DNA from: Eutrophobius brisbanensis
Lineage (GTDB): Bacteria > Pseudomonadota > Gammaproteobacteria > Eutrophobiales > Eutrophobiaceae
Direction: 5' to 3'
Length of the DNA stretch: 64,000 nt
NCBI GenBank assembly: GCA_038131795.1
Contig: JAYPQE010000002.1
Coordinates: 1 to 64,000, forward strand
In this document: in pieces, positions 8,464-16,306 of the stretch
Layout of the letters: each line of letters begins with the position of its first letter
Position numbering within the stretch: position 1 is the first letter of the stretch
Made by a program: the position numbers and the translations under genes
Notes under the pieces: model-generated
Database searches by the model: none
What the model was told of the DNA's origin: nothing
Seen by the model: only the letters and a program-made list of their open reading frames with translations

Positions 8464-9072
8464 CTAACCCTCCAGTCCAAGTAGTTGATGATCAATTAGA
8501 TCACATAAACAATTTACAATTAACAAGTGTAATTCATGTATCTTCGCCGTAGACCAGCTAGGTACCCTCAGCTCAACATCATTTTCATGCATTATGTCAG
8601 CAATCTGTCCGCCTTCCCTGCCTGTGAGAGCAATGATACTCATTTCCCTCTCATGGGCCGCGTCGATTGCATGTATTATATTATGCGATTCTCCGCTACT
8701 ACTGAAGACCATTAGAATATCTCCAGATTGACCAAGCGCCCTGATTTGCTTTGAAAAAATATCTGCATATTGATAATCATTTGCTATGGATGTAATTGTA
8801 GAGGTGTCCGTCGTTAAGGCAATAGCGGGCAATCCAGGTCTTTCCATATGAAACCGGTTTAACATTATGCCAGAAAACCTTTGGGCTTCTGCTGCTGATC
8901 CTCCATTACCACAGCTCAGAATTTTTCTTTCATTCAATAGACAGGAAGTCATTGTCTCTGAAGCCTGTACAATTTTAGGGCCAAGAATCTCACCAGCTTT
9001 TAATGCCAGTTCCATTGTTTGTTTAAAATTTTCAGAAATTCTTTCCAGAGAGTCCATGTGGCACCTAATCAA
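8464..9072 (-). CDS. diaA: SIS-domain DnaA initiator-associating protein DiaA
   Basis: DiaA is a tetrameric SIS-domain protein that helps DnaA assemble at oriC. It is closely related to the sedoheptulose-7-phosphate isomerase GmhA. Visible are SCGNGGSAAEAQRFSG (about residues 52-67), MVFSSSGESHNI and SIIALTGREGGQIA, the sugar-phosphate-binding loops of the SIS fold. The closing segment LIVNCLCDLIDHQL is very like E. coli DiaA. The yraN-diaA-dolP context favours DiaA over GmhA. The start overlaps the end of yraN by four bases; a second Met lies five codons in. An isomerase role cannot be excluded from sequence alone. Confidence 0.85.
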   Translation of the reverse strand: MIRCHMDSLERISENFKQTMELALKAGEILGPKIVQASETMTSCLLNERKILSCGNGGSAAEAQRFSGIMLNRFHMERPGLPAIALTTDTSTITSIANDYQYADIFSKQIRALGQSGDILMVFSSSGESHNIIHAIDAAHEREMSIIALTGREGGQIADIMHENDVELRVPSWSTAKIHELHLLIVNCLCDLIDHQLLGLEG

Positions 9073-9440
9073 TTTTCACAAAATGCATTTTGATACCAGT
9101 CAATTTCAGGGGAATCCAGAGAACCATTGATTGTAATAATATCAAATCTAAAAGTCTCATCATTAGATTTTAATTTTTGTATATAAAATTTACTACATTT
9201 AATAATTCTATTGACCTTATTATGATCGATTGATTCCAAAGGTGTTAAAAAGTTTTTACTTTTTCGATATCTTACTTCCACAAATACAGTACATTGTCCG
9301 TCATTCATGATCAGGTCTATCTCACCATATTTAGGTTTGAAATTTCGATCTATCAGGGATAAGCCCTTAAGCTTGAGGAAGTCTATAGCAGTATCTTCAG
9401 CAGTCGTACCTATTGATGTCGTGGTAGATTGTTGCCTCAA
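9069..9440 (-). CDS. yraN: UPF0102 family protein YraN
   Basis: This is a conserved small protein with a predicted endonuclease-like fold (Holliday junction resolvase-related, PD-(D/E)XK type). Its role is not settled. The signature is GEIDLIM (about residues 39-45) followed by FVEVRYRK (about 53-60), which supply the Asp and Glu-x-Arg/Lys residues of the fold. The start is a TTG that overlaps the lpoA stop (TTGA), so translation is probably coupled. At 123 residues it is a normal length. It sits in the rsmI-lpoA-yraN-diaA-dolP block. Confidence 0.9.
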   Translation of the reverse strand: MRQQSTTTSIGTTAEDTAIDFLKLKGLSLIDRNFKPKYGEIDLIMNDGQCTVFVEVRYRKSKNFLTPLESIDHNKVNRIIKCSKFYIQKLKSNDETFRFDIITINGSLDSPEIDWYQNAFCEN

Positions 9441-11287
9441 GGAACGTTTCCGGAGGTTAGGGGAACTGGTCTGCCATTTTCAAATCTTGCCCAATTGAGA
9501 TTGCGTCTGAGCCTGCCATCCTCAGACATAAATAGCTCGCCGGTTTCCCCCTGGTATTTATTGCTTGCTTTTAACATCAAGTCACCAACCCGTGAAACTA
9601 ATCTGAAGGCATCTACGCCAAAGGCATAATATCTGGGAAATATCGAACTATCAGAGTCCCAGTTGTTTTGAATTTGGGAAGGCAGGCTGTTTTGATCGTT
9701 GTTTTCACTTAATAACCAGGGTATATCAACGAATTCCACCCCATTGAGGTCATTATCAATTTGCGGGTTTATATTGCCTGTATAGACTGCTGAAGTCGTA
9801 TAAATCGGTATTACTTCCGCCCTGAAAAACTTCAGGTGTGGAACAATTTGTCTGGCCGTAAGGTTATTTGCCACCACAAAAATGAATTCTGCATCTTCTC
9901 TAAGCCTGTTGTTGAAAAGAATGTTTCTACTGAGTTTTTGTCTGAGGGCCTGATAACGTTGATCACTGCTATCAATATTTAACAGTTGTTTAATAGGAGT
10001 AACAAAGTCTGTGGTGCCAGGGTTGTATTCAACTTTTTCAAGGACCTTTCCTCCCATTTGTGTCCATTCATCACTGAATGCATTAAAGACTCTGGTGCCA
10101 AATTCATCATTAGAAGTAACAACTAATGCCCTGTTAAAGCCTTCAAAAATTCCTCGCTGGGCAACCTGTCTGGCTTCATCTTCTGGTGGAAGGCCAAATT
10201 GTAAAAGATTGTGTAATGGCATAATTTCATCGGAAATATGTGAAGTGTCGACGATTTCTGTCTGGTTTAAAGCAAGAGTTCGAACAGGAATAGATGGCAT
10301 TTCAGTCAGTTTTCCAACTGAAGTTTTGTCCAGTGGACCCACGATAAAATCTGCTCCATCGCTTACCGCCTGATTATAAATATTTATAATATCCTGATTG
10401 TCAGTATTATAAATTTTAATCACCGGCCTGTAGTTTTGTTCATTAAACCAGGCAGTCAGGAATCCATCTCGTATCTTCTCGGAATATCTCTCATATATAC
10501 CGGTTAAAGGTAATAACAGTGCAATCTGGCTGGGTCTCGAATCTATGTTATTGCTAATTGTCAATAACTCTAGCACTAAGCCTGAATTTGCGGGGTGTGT
10601 AGGATTCAACTGGCTCCAGATATTCACGGTTTCGATAAACTCGTTTTCCCGGGTAATCAATGACTTTGTAATGTTTGATAATTCAATCCAGGCTATGAGA
10701 TTAGTTTGAGTCGATTGCTCAGGAATATTTATATCTTCAAGGTTTTCGCTAATCAGGTAACGCCAGATTGTTTTAGTGTTTTCAGGATCCAGGCCCGAAT
10801 CGACCCTATAATTATCCAGGGCAACTAACGTTTTTGCGGCATTGTAGTTTTGGCCTAATTTTCCATAAGCTGACGCCCTGGTTTCAAAATATAAATTTTT
10901 CAGGTCTGGAGATATGGTTTCCGAATTCAGGTTTTCAGTTGTAATTAATGACAGTTGAGGGTCACCAATTTCAAATTCAACTTTGGCCATTAAGATTTTA
11001 AACCGGTCATTGTTATCTTCATTAGACAGGTTGTTAAGGGCCTTCAGGGCGTTTTCATAGTCATGGGCATGTATAAACGAATGAACCGCCCTATATAAAT
11101 ATTCAGTGGAATTTTCCGGATTAGCTTCTGAAAGTTTTAAATATTCCTGTGCTGCTGACAGGTAATCACCTGATTGAAATAAATTATTTGCCTGCTGATC
11201 TGGTGACGAGACAACTTGTGGCTTTTGAGGGGTAGTTTCACAACCAAATATTGATAAGGAAAGTAATATAATTATGAGGATTCGCAT
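9437..11287 (-). CDS. lpoA: Penicillin-binding protein activator LpoA
   Basis: LpoA is an outer membrane lipoprotein that reaches across the periplasm to stimulate the bifunctional murein synthase PBP1A. The signal peptide ends in a lipobox-like SIFGC with Cys16. Residues about 30-240 are helical repeats of TPR type (SGDYLSAAQEYLKLSEA). Residues about 255-600 form a periplasmic-binding-protein-like fold that begins QIALLLPLTGIYERYS. The 616-residue length is close to E. coli LpoA. It is first in the minus-strand block lpoA-yraN-diaA-dolP and diverges from rsmI across 61 bases. Confidence 0.9.
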   Translation of the reverse strand: MRILIIILLSLSIFGCETTPQKPQVVSSPDQQANNLFQSGDYLSAAQEYLKLSEANPENSTEYLYRAVHSFIHAHDYENALKALNNLSNEDNNDRFKILMAKVEFEIGDPQLSLITTENLNSETISPDLKNLYFETRASAYGKLGQNYNAAKTLVALDNYRVDSGLDPENTKTIWRYLISENLEDINIPEQSTQTNLIAWIELSNITKSLITRENEFIETVNIWSQLNPTHPANSGLVLELLTISNNIDSRPSQIALLLPLTGIYERYSEKIRDGFLTAWFNEQNYRPVIKIYNTDNQDIINIYNQAVSDGADFIVGPLDKTSVGKLTEMPSIPVRTLALNQTEIVDTSHISDEIMPLHNLLQFGLPPEDEARQVAQRGIFEGFNRALVVTSNDEFGTRVFNAFSDEWTQMGGKVLEKVEYNPGTTDFVTPIKQLLNIDSSDQRYQALRQKLSRNILFNNRLREDAEFIFVVANNLTARQIVPHLKFFRAEVIPIYTTSAVYTGNINPQIDNDLNGVEFVDIPWLLSENNDQNSLPSQIQNNWDSDSSIFPRYYAFGVDAFRLVSRVGDLMLKASNKYQGETGELFMSEDGRLRRNLNWARFENGRPVPLTSGNVP

Positions 11288-11348
11288 AACTGTATCTTGT
11301 CTATATACTGTTTTTTAATCTGATCAGACTAACTATGTGGAGTGAGGC

Positions 11349-12203
11349 GTGTCAAATTCAAAGGGTACTTTATATATTATTGCAACTCCAATAGGAAATC
11401 TTGATGATATTAGCTCCAGGGCAATTACGATTCTTAATGAAGTGAAGTATATTGCTGCAGAAGACACCAGGCAAAGTAAAAAATTACTCAATCATTATGG
11501 TATTACTACCCAGTTGGTTTCACACCATAAATTCAATGAACGAAAAAGTGAGCATACACTTATTAATTTCTTACGAGCGGGCAATGATATTGCTTTAATC
11601 AGCGATGCCGGGACACCATTAATTTGTGATCCGGGAGTAGGAATTGTGCGTTTATGTCATGAATCGGGCATTAAGGTGGTTCCAGTCCCAGGCCCCTCTG
11701 CTTTAATTGCGGCCTTATCCGTATCTGGGGTTATTTCAGATAAGTTTGTTTTTGAAGGTTTTTTGCCTGAAAAAAAATCTCTAAGACGAAAATTACTTGA
11801 AACTATGAGAAATGAGACCCGTACTATGGCCTTCTTTGAAGCGCCTCACAGAATTATGGATTCACTGAATGATCTAAATAATGTTTTTTCAGCAGACAGA
11901 CAAGTTGTAATTGCCAGGGAATTAACCAAGAAATTTGAAACAATTTATCGTGGAACCGTTGGGGAGGTGAGGGAGAAGTTGGGCGCAGATAACATTCAGC
12001 AAAAAGGTGAATTTGTCGTCATCATTGAAGGAACCCAGGCCCCTATGACCTCCAGCCAAATCAACTCTGAGAAATTATTATCATTATTACTGCCAGCATT
12101 ACCTCTGAACAAGGCTTCGGGAATCGTTGCTGAAGTGACAGGAGAAAGTAAAAATACTATTTATAAAATGGGCCTTGAGATTCAGAAAAAACTCGGTAAA
12201 TAA
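11349..12203 (+). CDS. rsmI: 16S rRNA (cytidine(1402)-2'-O)-methyltransferase RsmI
   Basis: RsmI methylates the ribose of C1402 in the 30S decoding centre using SAM. It is a tetrapyrrole-methylase-fold protein. Motifs are ATPIGNLDDIS near the N-terminus, AEDTRQSKKLLNHY, the SAM-binding loop SDAGTPLICDPG near residue 80, and VPGPSALIAALSVSG. The start is a GTG and the length of 284 is normal. The other C1402 methyltransferase, RsmH, is encoded just downstream past the RNase P RNA gene. Confidence 0.96.
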   Translation: MSNSKGTLYIIATPIGNLDDISSRAITILNEVKYIAAEDTRQSKKLLNHYGITTQLVSHHKFNERKSEHTLINFLRAGNDIALISDAGTPLICDPGVGIVRLCHESGIKVVPVPGPSALIAALSVSGVISDKFVFEGFLPEKKSLRRKLLETMRNETRTMAFFEAPHRIMDSLNDLNNVFSADRQVVIARELTKKFETIYRGTVGEVREKLGADNIQQKGEFVVIIEGTQAPMTSSQINSEKLLSLLLPALPLNKASGIVAEVTGESKNTIYKMGLEIQKKLGK

Positions 12204-12224
12204 TTAAGCTCTGTATAAAGAAGC

Positions 12225-12254
12225 TTGTAAACTCGGGTTTTTTGAGATTACTAT
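12225..12254 (+). promoter_or_regulatory. Candidate promoter of rnpB
   Basis: TTGTAA (12225-12230) and TACTAT (12249-12254), 18 bases apart, would place the transcription start close to 12261, exactly where the RNase P RNA begins. The elements are weak individually, but their position is right. Confidence 0.5.
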
Positions 12255-12260
12255 GCACAG

Positions 12261-12590
12261 GAGTCAGCCAGACAATCGCCCTTTTTGAGGGAGGAAAGTC
12301 CGGGCTCCACAGGGCGAGACGCCAGGTAACGCCTGGGCGGCGTGAGCCGATGGAAAGTGCCGCAGAAAATATACCGCCTGTTAAGGGTAAGGGTGAAAAG
12401 GTGTGGTAAGAGCACACCGCGTATCTGGTAACAGATATGGCAGGGTAAACCCCGTCTGGAGCAAGGCCAAATAGGGGAACATAGGTGTGCGCCCGCACCG
12501 TTCCCGGGTAGGCCGCTGGAGGTGTGCGGTGACGTGCATCCAAGATAAATGATTGTCCAAGACAGAACCCGGCTTATCGGCTGACTCATT
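12261..12590 (+). ncRNA. rnpB: RNase P RNA (class A)
   Basis: This is the catalytic RNA of ribonuclease P, which removes 5' leaders from tRNA precursors. Conserved pieces appear in the right order: GAGGAAAGTCCGGGCTCC near the 5' end, CGCCAGGTAACGCCTGGG, AAGGGTGAAAAGGTG and GGTAAGAGCACACCGC, GGTAAAC, GAGCAAGGCCAAATAGGGG, then GACAGAACCCGGCTTATCGG at the 3' end. The outer P1 helix closes perfectly: GAGTCAGCC at 12261-12269 pairs with GGCTGACTC at 12579-12587, followed by TTTTC. Its site between rsmI and mraZ matches what I recall for Pseudomonas. Open frames that cross it on either strand are chance. The exact ends are good to a few bases. Confidence 0.97.
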
Positions 12591-12804
12591 TTCTTAAGAT
12601 TTTGCCATTATGACCTGGCGTTTATATCCAAAAAATCGTCAGATTTGCCGTAATTTATTATATTACATTAATAAAGTTCTACAATTTATTGAAATAAAAG
12701 GACTTATCTTTAATTTTTCCTGTCAAATGGCTGATTTTCCAAGTTTTGTTTCCTAAGTATCTGTAAATAAAGGCAGATTTCCGTCAGAAAATAGCAAGAT
12801 TCAC

Positions 12805-12834
12805 TTGACACAATCCTTGTTGACTCCCTATGAT
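12805..12834 (+). promoter_or_regulatory. Main dcw promoter (Pmra), sigma-70 type
   Basis: A perfect -35 TTGACA (12805-12810) and a near-perfect -10 TATGAT (12829-12834), 18 bases apart, predict a start near 12841, just before the MraZ boxes. This is the best vegetative promoter seen in the window, and it lies in front of a 17.6-kb run of co-directional genes. Confidence 0.75.
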
Positions 12835-12843
12835 TTCCCATGG

Positions 12844-12868
12844 TGGGGAATAGTGGTGAAAAGTGGTT
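12844..12868 (+). promoter_or_regulatory. MraZ operator: three direct repeats at 10-base spacing
   Basis: TGGGG (12844), TGGTG (12854) and TGGTT (12864) start exactly ten bases apart. MraZ is known to bind TGGGN repeats separated by five bases upstream of its own gene and to repress the dcw operon. The repeats overlap the predicted transcription start, a position suited to repression. The second and third repeats diverge from the TGGG core. Confidence 0.7.
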
Positions 12869-12895
12869 TTTTATTAATAAAACAGGGGTTTTGTG

Positions 12896-13354
12896 GTGTT
12901 CAGAGGTTCCAGCACAGTCAGTATAGATAATAAAGGCAGATTGGCCGTACCAAGCCGCTTTCGAGAGCGCTTGTCGGCAATTTCTGGCGGTTGTCTGGTG
13001 CAGACCTTAAATCCATTGGACCGTTCACTGTGGCTTTATCCTCTGAATGAATGGGAAGTCATCGAAACTAAACTCGCCACCCTTTCCGATTTTGATAAAC
13101 AAAGTCGTCGGGCAAAGCAAATGATGCGAGGTTATGCAACAGATTGCCAGCTTGATTCACAGGGACGGATCCTCCTGTCGGTAGAGCTTAGAGAGTATGC
13201 AAGTATCAATAAGCATGCAGTGATACTTGGACAGGGAAACAAGTTTGAGGTTTGGGACCAGGCTGCCTGGATAGAACAACGAGATCAATGGCTTGAACAG
13301 GTGGGAGATGAAAACAGTGAACCCTCTGATGCACTTAAACCACTGTCCCTCTAA
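12896..13354 (+). CDS. mraZ: Transcriptional regulator MraZ
   Basis: MraZ is a ring-forming DNA-binding protein with two SpoVT/AbrB-like halves that represses the dcw cluster. Each half carries the DxxxR signature: DNKGRLAVPSRFR near residue 11 and DSQGRILLSVELR near residue 84. Two GTG codons are adjacent (12893 and 12896). The second is preferred because homologues begin with MFRG and AGGGG at 12884-12888 is then seven bases away. It is first in the cluster, 21 bases before rsmH, and has its own operator just upstream. Confidence 0.95.
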   Translation: MFRGSSTVSIDNKGRLAVPSRFRERLSAISGGCLVQTLNPLDRSLWLYPLNEWEVIETKLATLSDFDKQSRRAKQMMRGYATDCQLDSQGRILLSVELREYASINKHAVILGQGNKFEVWDQAAWIEQRDQWLEQVGDENSEPSDALKPLSL

Positions 13355-13375
13355 AGTAAAAATTATTTTAGCTTA

Positions 13376-14317
13376 ATGAAGGCTGATGAATTTGAACATG
13401 CGCCTGTACTCGTTAAGGAAGTTGCACAAGGTCTGAACATTCAGGCTGATGGAATATATGTTGACTGTACATTTGGTAGAGGCGGGCATAGCAAAGTCAT
13501 CCTCGGGAAATTAAATGACAAAGGCAAATTATTTATTTTTGATAGAGACCCTGAAGCAATTAAGATTGCGTTGGAATTTGCGTCTCAGGATTCCAGGGTC
13601 ACAGCTGTCCATTCAACTTTTTCAAATTTTTCAGATTTTCTCAAACGTAAAAATCTTACTGGAGCAGTCAACGGTATTTTATTTGATCTCGGGGTTTCAT
13701 CACCGCAAATCGATGATCCGTCAAGGGGATTCAGCTTTACTATATCGGGTGAGCTTGATATGAGAATGGATCCCACATCAGGGTACTCTGCAAAAGAATG
13801 GTTAAACCAGTCTAAAGAATCCGAAATTTCAGAGGTACTAAGAAAGTTTGGTGAAGAAAAATTCGCTAAAAGAATTGCCAGGGCCATTGTGTATAAACGA
13901 AGTGTGCAACCCATCTCAACAACCCTGGAATTATCTGAAATTATTTCTAATGCGGTCCCATATACAGATAAGCATAAGCACCCCGCTACCAGAACTTTTC
14001 AGGCAATACGGATTGTCATTAACGATGAACTGGAGGAATTAAAAACAGGTCTATCAGAAGCGTTTAAATTACTGGCAGTACATGGACGGTTAGCCGTAAT
14101 AAGCTTTCATTCCCTGGAAGATAGAATCGTAAAAAGATTTTTCAGGCAGTTATCAAAAAATGATCCATATCCTCAAGATTTGCCGGTAATGGCAGACAAT
14201 ATAAAACCAGAATTACAAATGGTTGGGAAGTTAATTAAACCATCACCTGGCGAATGTGAAATTAATCCCAGGGCACGAAGTGCAAGACTTAGAATTGCCG
14301 AGAAATTAGCAACATGA
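13376..14317 (+). CDS. rsmH: 16S rRNA (cytosine(1402)-N(4))-methyltransferase RsmH (MraW)
   Basis: RsmH methylates N4 of C1402 in 16S rRNA with SAM. Motifs are YVDCTFGRGGHS (SAM loop, about residues 28-39), FDLGVSSPQID, the RTFQAIRIVINDEL segment and SFHSLEDRIVKRFF. The 313-residue length is standard. Its place as second gene of the dcw cluster is near universal. The stop overlaps the ftsL ATG (ATGA). Confidence 0.97.
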   Translation: MKADEFEHAPVLVKEVAQGLNIQADGIYVDCTFGRGGHSKVILGKLNDKGKLFIFDRDPEAIKIALEFASQDSRVTAVHSTFSNFSDFLKRKNLTGAVNGILFDLGVSSPQIDDPSRGFSFTISGELDMRMDPTSGYSAKEWLNQSKESEISEVLRKFGEEKFAKRIARAIVYKRSVQPISTTLELSEIISNAVPYTDKHKHPATRTFQAIRIVINDELEELKTGLSEAFKLLAVHGRLAVISFHSLEDRIVKRFFRQLSKNDPYPQDLPVMADNIKPELQMVGKLIKPSPGECEINPRARSARLRIAEKLAT

Positions 14318-14577
14318 AAATAATCGTTACAACGGTTTTATTTATGTCTGTGTTCACCTCAGCAATGTCAATTGTGATGACACAGCATAATTATCGTAAA
14401 ACATTTATGGAAATTCAAAAACTGGAATCAGTTAAGAATGATCTAATTGAAGAGTGGGGGAAATTGCAACTAGAGCAGAGTACCTGGGCAACAGATGACA
14501 GAATTGAAAGACTGGCACGTGAAAAACTTGATATGGAATCACCAGCAACCGAGTCAATAGTCTTAATACCAAAATGA
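14314..14577 (+). CDS. ftsL: Cell division protein FtsL
   Basis: FtsL is a small bitopic protein of the FtsQLB complex that activates FtsWI at the septum. It has a short cytoplasmic start, one membrane segment (about residues 4-20) and a periplasmic coiled coil (about 25-70) ending in the conserved ERLAREKLDM motif. Sequence is poorly conserved in this family, so position between rsmH and ftsI, length (87) and topology carry the call. It overlaps both neighbours by four bases. Confidence 0.9.
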   Translation: MKIIVTTVLFMSVFTSAMSIVMTQHNYRKTFMEIQKLESVKNDLIEEWGKLQLEQSTWATDDRIERLAREKLDMESPATESIVLIPK

Positions 14578-16301
14578 AAAAAAATCAGATAAAAAACGTC
14601 TATCCATTTCGAAGAAGCTTTATATTAGTTTCATTTGCGGCCTTTTCTGCGTTACTTGTATGGAGGGCCGCCTATTTACATGTGGTCAATAAAGATTTTC
14701 TTCAAGATCATGGTGATGCCAGATCGGTGCGAGTTGTTTCGATACCAGCACACCGTGGAATGATTACAGACAGAAATCATGAACCCCTGGCAATTAGTAC
14801 ACCGGTGGACTCAATCTGGGCAATTCCAAGACAAGTACTGGAATACCCTGATCGTATACCCAGGTTGGCTGAGTTGTTAGATATGACCTCTGACCAACTG
14901 TTTGAAATGCTAAATGATCGAATCGATAGACAATTCTTTTATCTAAAACGCCATATCTCTCCAGATTTGGCAAGACGCGTGTCTGAACTTGAAATATATG
15001 GAATAAATTTACAGCAGGAGTTCAAGCGTTATTACCCATCAGGTGAAATAACTGCACACCTGATTGGATTTACAAATGTGGATGATAGCGGACAGGAAGG
15101 GCTGGAGCTGGCGTATGATCACTGGCTTCAGGGGGAAGCGGGTGAGAAACGAGTATTAAAAGACAGACTTGGTAGGATCGTCAGGGATATTGAAAGTATA
15201 AAAAAACCTGATCCAGGCAAAGATCTCGTGCTTAGTATCGATAGGCGTGTTCAGTATCTGGCATACCGGGAATTGGCCGCAGCGGTTGAATTCTATCAGG
15301 CGAAAAGCGGATCGCTCGTGGTGGTTGATCCAATAAACGGGGAAGTAGTCGCGCTTGCAGCTCAACCTTCATACAACCCAAATAATCGTGCTGGATTGAA
15401 GAGTGAAAATTTTCGTAACCGGGTCATCACTGATGTATTTGAGCCCGGCTCTACACTTAAGCCGTTTACCATAGCTGCCGGTTTGGAATCGGGACTATAT
15501 GAAAAAAATACGCTTGTCGAAACAAGTCCGGGCTATTTGCGGGTTAGCAATCATGTCATCAATGATATGTCTAATTATGGCACCCTGGATTTAACAGGGA
15601 TCATTCAAAAATCCAGTAACGTCGGGTCCGGCAAAATTGGTCTGGCCATAGGACCAGAGGCATTATGGGCCACATTACGATCTGTTGGGTTTGGAGAGCA
15701 GACGGGGACAGGGTTTCCCGGAGAGTCGCATGGACTCCTGTCCAGTTATACAAACTGGACAGAACTGGACCTGGCTTCAATCGCCTTTGGACATGGCATG
15801 GCAGTGACCACATTACAATTGGCTCAGGCATATAGTGTCATAGCATCCAATGGCATTTTACGTCCCCTGACGTTTCTTAAGGTTGATGGCGATGAGGTCC
15901 CAGGACAACGGGTTATGACACAGGAGATTGCCAGGACTCTACGCGATATGTTGGAAACTGTGGTGCAACCCGGTGGTACCGGGCAACGTGCAAATGTCCC
16001 GTTCTACAGGGTGGCTGGCAAGACAGGTACAGCACATAAATCCTCCAGTGAAGGTTATGCAGAGGATAGGTATTTATCATTGTTTACTGGTTTTGCCCCT
16101 GCAACTAATCCCAGACTGGTGATGGCCATCATTATTGATGAACCTCAGAGTGGTGAACACTACGGTGGTCAGGTCGCTGCACCGGTATTTTCCAAAGTCA
16201 TTCAGGGTGCACTTAGAATTTTAAATATTCCCCCGGATGATCTGCCGGAATTGAAAACCAGTGAACAGTCTGATTCAAGCCAGGCAGGGACGAGGGGGTA
16301 G
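14574..16301 (+). CDS. ftsI: Peptidoglycan D,D-transpeptidase FtsI (PBP3)
   Basis: FtsI is the septal transpeptidase that cross-links murein made by FtsW. A membrane segment at residues 15-35 is followed by the dimerisation domain (from SVRVVSIPAHRGMITDRN) and the penicillin-binding domain. The active-site motifs are complete: STLK near residue 293 (nucleophile Ser), SSN near 347 and KTGT near 482. The 575-residue length is normal. The stop (TAG) shares its last base with a GTG that could start murE. Confidence 0.97.
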   Translation: MKKNQIKNVYPFRRSFILVSFAAFSALLVWRAAYLHVVNKDFLQDHGDARSVRVVSIPAHRGMITDRNHEPLAISTPVDSIWAIPRQVLEYPDRIPRLAELLDMTSDQLFEMLNDRIDRQFFYLKRHISPDLARRVSELEIYGINLQQEFKRYYPSGEITAHLIGFTNVDDSGQEGLELAYDHWLQGEAGEKRVLKDRLGRIVRDIESIKKPDPGKDLVLSIDRRVQYLAYRELAAAVEFYQAKSGSLVVVDPINGEVVALAAQPSYNPNNRAGLKSENFRNRVITDVFEPGSTLKPFTIAAGLESGLYEKNTLVETSPGYLRVSNHVINDMSNYGTLDLTGIIQKSSNVGSGKIGLAIGPEALWATLRSVGFGEQTGTGFPGESHGLLSSYTNWTELDLASIAFGHGMAVTTLQLAQAYSVIASNGILRPLTFLKVDGDEVPGQRVMTQEIARTLRDMLETVVQPGGTGQRANVPFYRVAGKTGTAHKSSSEGYAEDRYLSLFTGFAPATNPRLVMAIIIDEPQSGEHYGGQVAAPVFSKVIQGALRILNIPPDDLPELKTSEQSDSSQAGTRG

Positions 16302-16306
16302 TGGAA

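Larger units (their letters stand above)
12591..12892 (+). other. Intergenic region between rnpB and mraZ
   Basis: About 300 bases with no gene. The first 210 bases are AT-rich with no start-plus-frame, hairpin or repeat that I trust. The last 90 hold the dcw promoter, the MraZ boxes and the mraZ ribosome-binding site, listed separately. Confidence 0.75.

Noticed and set aside
9057..9072. Assigning the SIS-domain gene as gmhA (lipopolysaccharide heptose pathway)
   Set aside because: The rsmI-lpoA-yraN-diaA-dolP gene order and the LIVNCLCDLIDHQL end favour DiaA. No heptose genes are near.
12157..12589. Two open frames of 112-128 codons on the minus strand
   Set aside because: They lie across the RNase P RNA gene, whose conserved core and closing helix are clear. 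The peptides have no recognisable family features.
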